A stretch of 64,000 bases of DNA from Victivallis vadensis (GTDB lineage Bacteria > Verrucomicrobiota > Lentisphaeria > Victivallales > Victivallaceae). The stretch covers positions 1 to 64,000 of the forward strand of contig NZ_QEKH01000009.1 of NCBI RefSeq assembly GCF_003096415.1. Direction: 5' to 3'. Below the pieces are notes generated by a model. It did not search any database and had not been told where the DNA came from. It worked only from the letters and a program-made list of their open reading frames with translations. Shown here one piece after another: positions 40,557-50,141 of the stretch (positions are counted from its first letter, which is position 1; each line of letters opens with the position of its first letter). A program made the position numbers and the translations under genes.

Positions 40557-40935
40557 TCGCCGCCGGGTGCTACCCGGTCGTGGTCCAGCGGCGAAAGCGC
40601 TGGCCGTCGGAGACACCCGTGGGCGAAACGCCCAGCTCAGGTGCCTGATTGAAAATCAGGCCGTGAGCCCACGGAGGTCTGGAGGCCGTAAGGCCGTAAG
40701 ACCCGCCTGCCGCGAAAGCGGCATGGCTTCCCAATTCATGGCCCATCAGGGGGAATGCCTGCCATTTTAAAGGCAGGCAGGTCTGCTTGCCCTTACGGGC
40801 AGCAGACCTTGTGCGCTACGCGGCCTGATTTGCAATCAGGCTCCGACAGCTGGGCGCTACGCGCACAATTGCCTCCGGCGGCCAAGGCGCTTCGCCCTTG
40901 GAACCCGACCGGCAACGTGCCAGTGCGGAGTTACT
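40557..40935. repeat. Hairpin-rich intergenic array B
   Basis: About 380 nt between ung and the rhamnosidase gene are almost entirely foldable into at least ten hairpins. Clear examples are CCGGGT/ACCCGG (40563-40577), CCAGCG/CGCTGG (40585-40603), CCTGATT/AATCAGG (40644-40660), TGCCGC-GAAA-GCGGCA at about 40708, TGCCTGCC/GGCAGGCA (8 bp) and AGGTCTGC/GCAGACCT. Some are nested in longer pairings. A 34-nt core at 40882-40915 is identical to 51073-51106 in the element at 51048-51755. No coding frame is supported. Confidence 0.8.
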
Positions 40936-40959
40936 TCACGCGTCGCACTTCAGCGCCTC

Positions 40960-41616
40960 TCACAGCTCCGGCCAGCGCCAGTTCCCCCCGATCGCCTTCT
41001 CCGTCTGCGAAAACGGGCGGCTCCCGAAAAACCCCCGGTGCGCCGACAACGGCGACGGATGCATGTTCTCCAGAATCGTGTGCTTCGCCCCGTCGATCAG
41101 CGGCTTCTTCCCGATCGCGTAGTTGCCCCACAGCAGGAACACCAGCCCGGTGCGTTCCGCGCTCAGCGCCGCAATCACCGCATCCGTGAACTTTTCCCAT
41201 CCGAACTTCCGGTGGCTTCCGGCCGAGTGCGCCGCCACCGTCAGCACGCTGTTCAGCAACAGCACCCCGTGTTTCGCCCACGGCATCAGCGTTCCGGTCT
41301 CCGGCACCGGCCGCCCGAGGTCGGAGGCATACTCCTTGAAGATATTGCGCAAGCTCGGCGGAAATTTGATCCCGGCCGGAACCGAAAACGCCAGCCCCTC
41401 CGCCTGCCCGTCGTCGTGATAGGGATCCTGCCCGAGCAGCACCACCTTCACCTCCTCCGGCGCGGTCAGCTCCAGCGCGTGAAACACCTGTCCGGCGGGC
41501 GGAAACACCTGCCCGCCGGCGCGGGCGGCCTCCACTTTCGCCAGAATCGCCTCCAGCCCGGCGGCGTCGAGACGGCCGCCGAGGAAGGAGCGCCAGTTGT
41601 CCGGCAGGCGTTCCAT
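40960..41616 (-). CDS. ung: Uracil-DNA glycosylase
   Basis: This 218-residue family-1 uracil-DNA glycosylase removes uracil from DNA in base excision repair. GQDPYH (residues 62-67) contains the catalytic Asp64, and the leucine-loop motif HPSPLSAHRGF near the C-terminus is intact. The length is normal. Its ATG overlaps the aconitase stop (TAATG), an odd pairing with no obvious functional link. Confidence 0.96.
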   Translation of the reverse strand: MERLPDNWRSFLGGRLDAAGLEAILAKVEAARAGGQVFPPAGQVFHALELTAPEEVKVVLLGQDPYHDDGQAEGLAFSVPAGIKFPPSLRNIFKEYASDLGRPVPETGTLMPWAKHGVLLLNSVLTVAAHSAGSHRKFGWEKFTDAVIAALSAERTGLVFLLWGNYAIGKKPLIDGAKHTILENMHPSPLSAHRGFFGSRPFSQTEKAIGGNWRWPEL

Positions 41617-43556
41617 TATTTCAGGTTCAGCATGCCGCCGGCGAGGATGATTCTGATGTCCTCGTCGGAGAGCCGGTGCTTGAAGATGATCTCCTGCGTC
41701 TGGCCGTTCTCCTTGACCAGTTCCGCCCTGACCGGAGCGCCGACCGCGAGCTGCTTATGCAGATCGGTGAACCGCAGTTCATCCTTCTCATCGATCGCGT
41801 CGTAGTCCGCCGGATTCTCGAACATCAGCGGCAGGATGCCGAAATTGATCAGGTTCGCGCTGTGAATCCGCTCGATCGCCAGCGCCGCCACCACCTTGAC
41901 CCCGAGGTACATCGGGCAGATCGCGGCGTGTTCGCGGCTGGACCCCTGCCCGTAGCTGTCGCGGCCGACGATCACCCCGGCCTTGCCGGAGTCGCGGACC
42001 GCCGCGGCGCGTTCGGCGAATGAGGGCCAGCCCGGCTCGGTGAAGCACTCGAACACCACCTTGGAGTAAGCCGGGATATTGCTGCGCAGCTTCAGGTGCA
42101 CCCCGGCGGGCATGATGTGGTCGGTGGTGATCTTGTCGCCGACCTTGATGACCACGACGCCGTCGATCTCATCCGGCAGCGGCGTGTTGACCGGCGGCTG
42201 GCCGATGGTGCGCTTGCGGACGATCTCGCCCGTGCCGGTCGGCAGCTGGATCATGCTGTCGTTGATGCCGAACACTTCCGGCTCGACCACATCCGGATAC
42301 TCCACGCCGAGCTTGCGCGGATCGGTGAATTCGCCGGTCAGCGCGACCGCGACCGCCGTCTCCGGGCTGACCAGATAGGACTGGTCGCCTTTGGTGCCGG
42401 TCCGGCCCGCGAAGTTGCGGTTGAAGGTGCGGACCGTCACCGTGTCGTCCGCCGGGCTCTGCCCCTGCCCGATGCACGGGCCGCAGCCGGTTTCGAGGAT
42501 GCGCGCGCCCGCGCCGATGATGTCGGCGAGCATTCCGTTGCGCGACAGCATCTCCAGCACCTGGCGGCTGCCGGGAGCGATCGCCAGCGTCAGATTCGGG
42601 TTGACCTTCCGGCCTTTCAGAGTCATCGCGACCATCGCGAGATCGCGGTAGCTCGAATTGGTGCAGCTGCCGATGATCACCTGCCCGACCTTGGTTCCGG
42701 CGAGGGCTTCGATCGGCTTGATGTTGTCCGGGCTGGAGGGGCAGGCGGCCAGCGGAACCACCTTCGCGAGGTCGATTTCGATCACCTGATCGTATTCGGC
42801 GCCGGCATCGGCGGCCAGCGGCACGTAATCGGCCTCGCGCTGCTGCGCTTTCAGGAACTTGCGCGTGGATTCATCCGACGGGAACACGCTGGTGGTCACG
42901 CCCAGCTCCGCGCCCATGTTGGTGATGGTCGCGCGCTGCGGCACGGTGAGGGAGGCCACGCCGGGGCCGAAGTATTCGACGATGGAGCCGACGTTGCCCT
43001 TGGTGGTCAGGATCGAGAGCAAATGCAGGATCACATCCTTCGCGGCGCACCACGGCCCGAGCTTGTTGGTCAGCTTCACGCCGATCACTTTCGGATACGG
43101 AATGCGGAAAGGTTTGCCCGCCATCGCCAGCGCCACGTCGAGGCCGCCCGCGCCGATCGCGAGCATGCCGATGCCGCCGCCGGTCGGCGTGTGCGAATCC
43201 GAACCGATCAGGGTCTTGCCCGGCACGCCGAAGCGTTCGAGGTGGACCTGATGGCAGATGCCGTTGCCGGGAGGCGAAAAACGCACGCCCTTCGCATTCG
43301 CGACGCTCTGCAAATAGACGTGGTCGTTGCGGTTCTCCGGCCCGTTCTGCATCATATTGTGGTCGACGTAGGAGACGGAAAGCTCGGTTTTCACCGCCGG
43401 AATCTGCATCGCCTCAAGTTCGAGGTACGCCATCGTGCCGGTGGCGTCCTGGGTCAGGGTCTGGTCGATTCTGATCGCGACCGGCTTGCCGGTTTCGCGG
43501 CTGCCGGAAACATAGTGGGCTTCGATGATCTTCTGTACAACGGTGCCTTTGGCCAT
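41616..43556 (-). CDS. Aconitate hydratase
   Basis: This 646-residue enzyme interconverts citrate and isocitrate. The [4Fe-4S] cysteines appear in GSCTNSS and in CGPCIGQGQ, and the swivel domain follows (about 490-646, with GRDSYGQGSSREHAA). The length and layout match the shorter mitochondrial-like/Aquifex-type aconitase rather than the ~900-residue AcnA. The ATG at 43556 has GGAGGA upstream, so the longer open frame to 43745 is not used. It is divergent from the secreted protein gene at 43712. Confidence 0.94.
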   Translation of the reverse strand: MAKGTVVQKIIEAHYVSGSRETGKPVAIRIDQTLTQDATGTMAYLELEAMQIPAVKTELSVSYVDHNMMQNGPENRNDHVYLQSVANAKGVRFSPPGNGICHQVHLERFGVPGKTLIGSDSHTPTGGGIGMLAIGAGGLDVALAMAGKPFRIPYPKVIGVKLTNKLGPWCAAKDVILHLLSILTTKGNVGSIVEYFGPGVASLTVPQRATITNMGAELGVTTSVFPSDESTRKFLKAQQREADYVPLAADAGAEYDQVIEIDLAKVVPLAACPSSPDNIKPIEALAGTKVGQVIIGSCTNSSYRDLAMVAMTLKGRKVNPNLTLAIAPGSRQVLEMLSRNGMLADIIGAGARILETGCGPCIGQGQSPADDTVTVRTFNRNFAGRTGTKGDQSYLVSPETAVAVALTGEFTDPRKLGVEYPDVVEPEVFGINDSMIQLPTGTGEIVRKRTIGQPPVNTPLPDEIDGVVVIKVGDKITTDHIMPAGVHLKLRSNIPAYSKVVFECFTEPGWPSFAERAAAVRDSGKAGVIVGRDSYGQGSSREHAAICPMYLGVKVVAALAIERIHSANLINFGILPLMFENPADYDAIDEKDELRFTDLHKQLAVGAPVRAELVKENGQTQEIIFKHRLSDEDIRIILAGGMLNLK

Positions 43557-43711
43557 AACGGCATTCCTCCATAGGTTGAAAATGAGAATCGCCATAATAT
43601 ACAGCTTCATTCCCCGCCCGGCAAACTCCAAACCGCCGAAAAGCCGAAAAAGCGGTTGCAATCCGCCCCGTGCCGTGGTATGGTAGTAAGAAAATATGGA
43701 GATTACGCCTG

Positions 43712-45496
43712 ATGAAAAAGAGTTTCTGCGCCTTTGCCGCCGCACTGTCGATGACCGTTTCCGCCGCCTCCGGCTTCCAGCCCACCGGCTTGAACCGCGA
43801 CGCCTACCTTGACCTGATGGAGCCGATCGTGCGGCTCGCCGCCGGCTGGGTCGATGAAAAAGGCGCGGTGATCGATCCGGCGCTGAACCGGGAGTGGAAC
43901 CAGACCACGCCGCGCTTCGTATCTTCCGCCGCGATCCTGCTCCGCTTCGGGCGCTGCCCGGAGCTGCTCGACACCGTGCGCCGCGCGATGACCTACAGCT
44001 GCTCGCGCCTGCCGGAGACGGAGGTGCGCGAATCCTCCCCCGACTTCTGGATGCGCGAGCTGGCCACCGCGTGGTACTGCCTGAAACCGCTGGTTCCGCC
44101 GGAGGAGAGCGAGGCGTGGCGCACCAGACTGGCGGCGGTCGAACCGGAAAACATCTACAAATTCACCGATCCCGCCCATAAAAAGCTCAAGGAGTTCCAC
44201 AACTGGGCTGTCTACAGCTCCGGCGGCGAAAGCATGCGCGACTCGCTCGGCATCGGCGGCGGCGACTTCCTGTGGGGCAACCGTTTCTTCGACGTCTACA
44301 TGGCCGGCCAGCTCCACCGGCTGACGCCGGAGGGGATGTACCGCGATCCGGGCGATCCGATCACCTACGACATCACCACCCGGCTGCAGATCGCCAACGC
44401 GCTGCACTTCGGCTACCGCGGCGAACATTTCCGGATTCTCGACAATTTCCTGAAAACAGGCGGCCCGACGCTGCTGCGCTTCCTGTCGCCGGAGGGGTTC
44501 GTGCCCTACGGCGGCCGCTCGGCGGGCATGCAGTTCCAGGAGGCGATCGCGGCGGCGCTGTGCGAGCTTGAGGCCAACCGCTGCAAACGCCTCGGCGACC
44601 TTGAAAGCGCCGGGCAGTTCAAGCGGCAGGCGCACCTCTGCATTCAGGCGATCCGCCCTTATCTGACCGGCAGGGAACTTTACCACGTCAAAAACCGCTT
44701 CCCGCCCACGTCGCTGCACGGCTGTGACGGTTACGCGCAGTATTCGGTCTATCTGCTGTTCGCGTCGTCGGTGCTGGGACAGGCGGCGCTGTTCGCCGAC
44801 GATTCGATCGCGGAGCGCCCCGCCCCGGCGGAACAGGGCGGCTACCTCTTTGTGCTCGCCCCCGCGTTCCACAAGGTGTTCGCGTCGTGCGGCGGCAGCT
44901 ACGCCGAACTCGACGCCGACGCCGATCCCCGCTACGATTCGACCGGCCTCGGCCGCATCCTGCTCAAGGGTGTTCCCTACGGAGTGCTGCCCGCGATGCC
45001 GTTCACGGCGACGCCCAACCACAAGCTCACCCGCGGCAAGGCTCCGGCGCAACCGGCCGCGATCGGCCCGGCGTGGGAGGGCGGCACCGCCGCCGCGAAG
45101 CCGGACGCGCCGTGGGATACCGAAATCATCCGCCAGACTCCGCAGGAAGTCGCGTGGAAATGCGCCGGGAAGTACGGGGAACATACCGTGATTCAGGAGT
45201 ACGCCCTCACGCCTGCCGCGCTGGCCATCCGCTGCCGGGTTACGGGAAAGGACGGCAAGCCGGTGCCGTTCCGCTTTGAATTTCCGGTGCTGTCCAACGA
45301 CGGCGCACTCCGGCCGGAATGGAAACTCGACGGCAATGTCGCCTCGTATGAAAACATCAAACTGACCGCTTCCGCGCCGTGGCAGGCCGGAGAGGAGATC
45401 GCGAACCGCAACGGCCTCTACCGGGTATTGCGTTTCAACTCCAATGCGGAAGGCGTCGCGGAAGTGGCGGCCGCCGTCTCCCCGGAAACGCACTGA
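43712..45496 (+). CDS. Secreted alpha/alpha-toroid-like protein, possible polysaccharide lyase or hydrolase
   Basis: This 594-residue protein has a signal peptide (FCAFAAALSMTVSAASG). A helical region (about 25-370, with WMRELATAWYCLKPL and EFHNWAVYSSGGESMRDS) is followed by a beta-sandwich (about 385-594). This two-domain plan resembles heparinase/alginate-lyase-like proteins and some secreted hydrolases. No catalytic residues can be assigned firmly. It stands alone between a divergent aconitase and the GntR-type regulator. Confidence 0.6.
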   Translation: MKKSFCAFAAALSMTVSAASGFQPTGLNRDAYLDLMEPIVRLAAGWVDEKGAVIDPALNREWNQTTPRFVSSAAILLRFGRCPELLDTVRRAMTYSCSRLPETEVRESSPDFWMRELATAWYCLKPLVPPEESEAWRTRLAAVEPENIYKFTDPAHKKLKEFHNWAVYSSGGESMRDSLGIGGGDFLWGNRFFDVYMAGQLHRLTPEGMYRDPGDPITYDITTRLQIANALHFGYRGEHFRILDNFLKTGGPTLLRFLSPEGFVPYGGRSAGMQFQEAIAAALCELEANRCKRLGDLESAGQFKRQAHLCIQAIRPYLTGRELYHVKNRFPPTSLHGCDGYAQYSVYLLFASSVLGQAALFADDSIAERPAPAEQGGYLFVLAPAFHKVFASCGGSYAELDADADPRYDSTGLGRILLKGVPYGVLPAMPFTATPNHKLTRGKAPAQPAAIGPAWEGGTAAAKPDAPWDTEIIRQTPQEVAWKCAGKYGEHTVIQEYALTPAALAIRCRVTGKDGKPVPFRFEFPVLSNDGALRPEWKLDGNVASYENIKLTASAPWQAGEEIANRNGLYRVLRFNSNAEGVAEVAAAVSPETH

Positions 45497-45541
45497 CAGC
45501 CGCTTTTTCCAGAAAAAAGTTAATATTTTTCGGATTGCCTA

Positions 45542-45581
45542 TTGACATTGTTATAGGACTTTGCTATAATATTTAGCAAAG
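45542..45581 (+). promoter_or_regulatory. Consensus promoter overlapped by a palindromic operator
   Basis: TTGACA (45542-45547) and TATAAT (45565-45570) are exactly 17 nt apart, a perfect sigma70-type promoter. The inverted repeat CTTTGCTA (45559-45566) and TAGCAAAG (45574-45581) is centred on the end of the -10 box. The regulator gene starts at 45611 after AGGAG, so the layout is typical of repression of its own gene. Confidence 0.8.
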
Positions 45582-45610
45582 AGCAATGTTCGCCACTCAG
45601 GAGATCCGGG

Positions 45611-46732
45611 ATGAAACAGGCGCGTAAAACCAAAGTGGAACAGGCCCGTGACTGGTTGTTGAAGGAGATCAGGAACGGCAACTTTCCGCGCGGCACCGCC
45701 CTGCCCCCGGAGCGCGAACTGGCCGAACAGGTCGGGGTCAGCTATATGACGCTGCGCAAGGCGGTCGGAATGCTGGTCGATGAGAACTTCCTCGACCGGA
45801 ACCACGGCAGCGGCACCTATGTCCGCAGTGAAATCTCCGAAACCAAGGTGCAGAAGCAGCTCGGGCTGGTGCTTCCGGCCTGGTCGGCGCCGGAGACGCT
45901 CGACGTGATCATGTATCTGTCGGAAGCGTGCCAGAAGGAGAACTGGCTGCTCCGGGTGATCTTCGCCCGTTCGTGGGAAGAGCGCTCCATCCTCGATCTG
46001 TGGCAGAGCTGCGATGCGGTCGTCTGCTCGGCGGTCCGGCATATTTCCGAGATTCCGCCGGTTCTGGCGGAAAAAGTGGCCAACCACAGCAAGCCGTTCA
46101 TTTTCAACGGAGCCAACGTCGAATCCATCGGCGGCGACTCCGTGATCTGCTATCTGGAAAGCCTCCACGACGAAGTGGCTGAAAAACTCAGCCGCCTCGG
46201 CCACAGCCGAATCCTGCTGGTCGACCAGGTCACCAACCAAAACGGAACGCGGCAGACCCTGCATCCGAGCCTGACCTCTTTCTGGGAACATTTCCGGGCC
46301 GACCGGCCCGGCACCCACATCGACAACCGGCTGATGTCGCTGGAAATTCCGCTGTTCGAGCTGGCTCATCATACGATCCGCCGCAAGCTGGCCGCCGCCA
46401 AGGAGGAATTGCGCAAATTCAGCGCGATCGTCTGCCCGCTGAGCTTCTACTGGGGCGTGGTCTCCGGCGTCTACGCGGCGGGGCTGCGGATTCCGGAAGA
46501 CATCTCAGTCCTGACCTTCGGCGACCGGCAGGAGGCGGAATTTTACCATCCCCGCCCCGCCACCTTGTCGGCCCCGCTCCGCGACCAGGCGTTCCGCGCG
46601 ATGGAGCTGGTGCGCTGGCGCGAGCAGAATCCCGATGCGCCGCCCCGCATCCTTCACGTCAAACCCAAATTCGTCGTCGGGGAAACCCTGATCGCGACTT
46701 CGCAGAGTTTTGTCGATAAGATATATGCTTAA
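45611..46732 (+). CDS. GntR-type regulator with LacI-like sensor domain
   Basis: This 373-residue regulator joins an N-terminal GntR winged helix-turn-helix (about 5-72, with LPPERELAEQVGVSYMTLR) to a C-terminal sugar-binding-protein-like domain (about 85-365), the arrangement of AraR-type repressors. The sensor likely binds a sugar from the glycan degraded by the downstream GH39- and GH43-like proteins. An ideal promoter with a palindrome over the -10 box lies just upstream, which suggests autorepression. Confidence 0.92.
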   Translation: MKQARKTKVEQARDWLLKEIRNGNFPRGTALPPERELAEQVGVSYMTLRKAVGMLVDENFLDRNHGSGTYVRSEISETKVQKQLGLVLPAWSAPETLDVIMYLSEACQKENWLLRVIFARSWEERSILDLWQSCDAVVCSAVRHISEIPPVLAEKVANHSKPFIFNGANVESIGGDSVICYLESLHDEVAEKLSRLGHSRILLVDQVTNQNGTRQTLHPSLTSFWEHFRADRPGTHIDNRLMSLEIPLFELAHHTIRRKLAAAKEELRKFSAIVCPLSFYWGVVSGVYAAGLRIPEDISVLTFGDRQEAEFYHPRPATLSAPLRDQAFRAMELVRWREQNPDAPPRILHVKPKFVVGETLIATSQSFVDKIYA

Positions 46733-46879
46733 GTGACTTTTATGAATTCAGAAAATGCCAAGAGTCTTATAATAAACAGTACGTTAAGTCTACTCTGCTT
46801 GTTTTTCATTTTGTATCCTTTCCGTCTTTCTGTTGACTCCTGTCATCTGAACTTGGGGAATCTGCACATATTGTTTATT

Positions 46880-47647
46880 ATGCGATCCAACCTTGGTTTC
46901 AGCTTCACCCTTATTGAGCTGCTGGTTGTGATCGCGATCATCGCGATTCTCGCCTCCATGCTGCTGCCCGCACTGAATAAGGCACGCACGAAAGCGCGCT
47001 CCATCCAGTGCGTCAGCAACCTCAAACAGGTTTCCACCGGACTGGCGATGTACGCCGGAGACTATCAGCTCTACCCTCCGGCCAAGCCGAAAGACTGGGC
47101 TACCTTCAATATGAACACCTGGCCCTGGCTGACTATGCCTTATCTCGGCATGGACAATACCACCATGCCGAAGGATTGGGATGATGTCTGCCGCCGGAGG
47201 GAAACCGGGGCACTCCGCTGCCCGGAAGTTCCGTTTGAAGTTTCGATGCGCGACCGCAACAGCTATTCGATGTACGGTTTCGGCCCGCTGGTGAACTGGT
47301 TCGGCTTCACCTCCTCGACTCTGGTGCGGGGCGGTGTCAACCAGTCCACTTCAATCTATGCCGTCACTCCCGGCAGCCGGGCGACCAAAGAGGGCGGGAT
47401 CGGTTCGGTTCCGCGTCCGTCAGCGATCGCATTCGTATCAGAAATGGGTTACGTGGCCGGCAACAACGGCAACGATGTAGCTTATCAGAACGGCGGCCAG
47501 CTCAACAGCATCGATCCGGCTAAGAACGGCAGCGACGGCCTCTCCTTCGCATTCCGCCACGACCTGCGCAAAAGCGTGCTGTGGTTTGACGGCCATGTTT
47601 CAAACGTGCAGCGCGGCGAACTCAACAACAATGCTTTCGTACCTTAA
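46880..47647 (+). CDS. Pseudopilin-like prepilin protein 2
   Basis: This 255-residue protein has the prepilin signature [18 protein letters not shown] followed by [16 protein letters not shown] and a C-terminal WFDGHVSNV motif. The ATG at 46880 places a normal short leader before the cleavage site; the open frame extends up to 46733 but that would give an ~55-residue leader. It lies between the GntR-type regulator and the GH39-like gene in one direction, so its expression is probably tied to glycan sensing. Confidence 0.88.
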   Translation: MRSNLGFSFTLIELLVVIAIIAILASMLLPALNKARTKARSIQCVSNLKQVSTGLAMYAGDYQLYPPAKPKDWATFNMNTWPWLTMPYLGMDNTTMPKDWDDVCRRRETGALRCPEVPFEVSMRDRNSYSMYGFGPLVNWFGFTSSTLVRGGVNQSTSIYAVTPGSRATKEGGIGSVPRPSAIAFVSEMGYVAGNNGNDVAYQNGGQLNSIDPAKNGSDGLSFAFRHDLRKSVLWFDGHVSNVQRGELNNNAFVP

Positions 47648-47668
47648 TCAATAGAAAGAACCCGGTCC

Positions 47669-50128
47669 ATGAACTATTTCCGCCTCCTCCTCTGCAGCCT
47701 GTTCCTTGCGGCGACCGTTTCCGCCGCGCCGTTCGACACCGCCGACGCAGTCGCGGCCCACGCCCCCGGCAGCGTGTTCACGCAGGGCGAACCGCTGCGC
47801 TTCTCGCTGAAGCCCTATGCGGCCTCCCCGCTCAAGTGGACGCTTCGCGACTGGCGGAACCGTGAACTGCGTTCCGGCGACTGGCCCGGCGCGGGCAAGG
47901 CGGAGCTGACCCTTGCCGCACTGCCGGACGGCTACTACATTCTGACGGTCGAATCGCCGGAGGCGGCTTTCGACGGCTTCCGCAGCTTCGCGGTCGTGCC
48001 GGACCCGGCAACCCGCCGCCGCAATCCCGACACTTTCTTCGCGATGGATTCGGCGCAAAGCTGGCTGGCGCGCCCGGATTCGGCCAACGTGCGCCATCCG
48101 GGGGACGCCTACGAGCTGGTCTCCGAAGTGATCCGCCGGGGCGGAATCGACGTCGTGCGCGAGCGCATGAGCTGGGCGGAGTGCGAAGCCGTCCCGGGCA
48201 AGTTCGACTGGAAACAGTACAAGCTCAACGCCGACCTGCTCTCCAGACGCGGCGTCGGCATCTCCGGCATGTACCACAACGCCCCGCGCTGGGCGAAGAC
48301 CAACACCACCCACCTGCCCGGCGATCTGGTCGCCGTCTACCGGTTCGCCCGCAAGGCCGCGGAGACCTTCAAAGGACAGATGACCGACTGGGAGTTCTGG
48401 AATGAGCAGGACATCGGCTTCGCGCCGGAATCCGCCTGGGATTATGCCTCCGCGCTGAAAGCCGCCTATCTCGGCTTCAAGGCTGCCGATCCCGCGCTGC
48501 CGGTCGCGATCGGCGGCTATGCGATGACCCCGATCGCGGAGTACGCCGACGTGGTGATGGCGAACGGCGCGAAGGATTACTTCGACATCTTCAACATCCA
48601 CGCCTACCGCCCGATCAGCAACTATGCGCAGATCATGGAGGATATCCGCAATTACCTGAAGCGGCACGACATCGCGGACCGGCCGGTCTGGTTCACCGAA
48701 AACGGCACCGACTCCGAAGGCTCCGGCCGGATTCCGAGTTATATCGCCGGACTCAAGGCCCATTCCCCCGAACAGGAGCTGCTCGTCGCGGAGCTGCTCC
48801 CCAAGATCATGATCCACATGCAGTCGCTCGGCGTCGACCGCGACTTCTTTTTCGTGCTGCCTCCCTACAGCGAGCGCGACGGCAACAAGGACTGGGGACT
48901 GATGCGGCGCGATTTCACGGTCAAGCCGGGCTATGTGGCCTTTTCCACCCTGTCCAGCCAGCTCGGCGACGCGGAATACCTCGGCACCGTGGCGCTGGCC
49001 GACGGCGTCTCCGGCTTCCTGTACCGCCGCCCGGACGGTTCGCAGAGTCTGGTCTACTGGAGCGTCTCCCCGCTGGAAACCGAGAGCAACCGGCCCGACC
49101 GCAAATTCGACGACCTGCTCGAACGCCCCTTCCGGCTCGCCGCCGCCCCGGGAAGCTATCGCGGCATCGAACTTTTCGGCACTCCGTTTGAGGTGAAAAC
49201 CTCCGGAAATACGCTGGAGCTGACCGCCACGCGGCTGCCCGCGATCCTGACCGGACTCTCCGGCCTGAAGCCGACTGTGCCCTTCCGCCGCCTCTCCAGG
49301 CCCGGCACGGCGGAAAGCGGATACGACCGCTCCATCGTGTTCCGCACGGAACTTTCCAAAGATTTCGTGCTCTCCGGCGGCAAGAGCAGCGTCGACGTCA
49401 AAAAGGACGATGCGGCTTTCAAACTCCAGATATTCAACCTCTCCGACCGGGCCAAACGCGGTACGCTCGCGCTCTCCGGCGGCAGATTCGGCGGCGTCCC
49501 CGCCGAAGTCACGGTGCCGCCTTTCGGCAAGACCGAACTGAACCTCACTTTCACCCCTGAACTGGACAAGGAGTTCCGGGGCGCGCTCCGGGTCGGCGGC
49601 ACCTTCGACGGCAAACCGGCCTCGGAATTGGTCGCGCCGGTGCGGGTGGTCGGCAAGCTGCTCGACGGCAGCCGCAAGGTCGATCTGGTCGGAATGAGCG
49701 ACCCGGTCAATTTCCGCCATAACAGTTCCGGCAGGCAGACGATCACCTACGACCCGGAAGCGCAGGGGCTGAAGTTCCACACGCTCTTCCCGCCGAACGT
49801 CGACCGCTGGGTCTACCCGGAGTACATGCTCCAGCTTCCGCAGGAATCGCTGAAGGATGCCCTCGGCATCGCGTTTGAAGTCAAGGTTTCCGCCCCCAAG
49901 CAGGTCAAGCAGATGCTGCTGATGACGGTGTTGGGCAAGGAAAAGGAGCACGGCGAATCGATCAACCTCAACGTGGTCGCGCCGACCGCGCAGTGGGAGG
50001 AGCGGATCGTGCAGTTCCCGGATTCGCTCGACCCCGACCGCATCCGGCAGCTGCGGCTGGGGCTGAACTCCCTCGTTGACGATATCACCTACTGGGTCCG
50101 CAACGTGCGGATTCTCTATCGGAACTGA
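47669..50128 (+). CDS. Secreted GH39-like clan-A glycoside hydrolase
   Basis: This 819-residue protein begins with a signal peptide (YFRLLLCSLFLAATVSAA). A (beta/alpha)8 barrel covers about 120-440. Glu246 in WEFWNEQD fits the acid/base and Glu344 in VWFTENGTDS fits the nucleophile of retaining clan GH-A enzymes of the GH39 kind. Beta-rich domains follow to the C-terminus. It follows the pseudopilin gene after 21 nt. Xylosidase, iduronidase or another specificity cannot be chosen from the sequence alone. Confidence 0.82.
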   Translation: MNYFRLLLCSLFLAATVSAAPFDTADAVAAHAPGSVFTQGEPLRFSLKPYAASPLKWTLRDWRNRELRSGDWPGAGKAELTLAALPDGYYILTVESPEAAFDGFRSFAVVPDPATRRRNPDTFFAMDSAQSWLARPDSANVRHPGDAYELVSEVIRRGGIDVVRERMSWAECEAVPGKFDWKQYKLNADLLSRRGVGISGMYHNAPRWAKTNTTHLPGDLVAVYRFARKAAETFKGQMTDWEFWNEQDIGFAPESAWDYASALKAAYLGFKAADPALPVAIGGYAMTPIAEYADVVMANGAKDYFDIFNIHAYRPISNYAQIMEDIRNYLKRHDIADRPVWFTENGTDSEGSGRIPSYIAGLKAHSPEQELLVAELLPKIMIHMQSLGVDRDFFFVLPPYSERDGNKDWGLMRRDFTVKPGYVAFSTLSSQLGDAEYLGTVALADGVSGFLYRRPDGSQSLVYWSVSPLETESNRPDRKFDDLLERPFRLAAAPGSYRGIELFGTPFEVKTSGNTLELTATRLPAILTGLSGLKPTVPFRRLSRPGTAESGYDRSIVFRTELSKDFVLSGGKSSVDVKKDDAAFKLQIFNLSDRAKRGTLALSGGRFGGVPAEVTVPPFGKTELNLTFTPELDKEFRGALRVGGTFDGKPASELVAPVRVVGKLLDGSRKVDLVGMSDPVNFRHNSSGRQTITYDPEAQGLKFHTLFPPNVDRWVYPEYMLQLPQESLKDALGIAFEVKVSAPKQVKQMLLMTVLGKEKEHGESINLNVVAPTAQWEERIVQFPDSLDPDRIRQLRLGLNSLVDDITYWVRNVRILYRN

Positions 50129-50141
50129 CGGGAGAACCGGC

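Noticed and set aside
40557-40935. A CRISPR array
   Set aside because: The repeats are hairpins of differing sequence without regular direct repeats and spacers, and no cas genes are nearby.
40557-40935. An integron attC cluster
   Set aside because: No integrase gene is present, no cassette genes lie between the hairpins, and the R-box/L-box sequence pattern was not seen.
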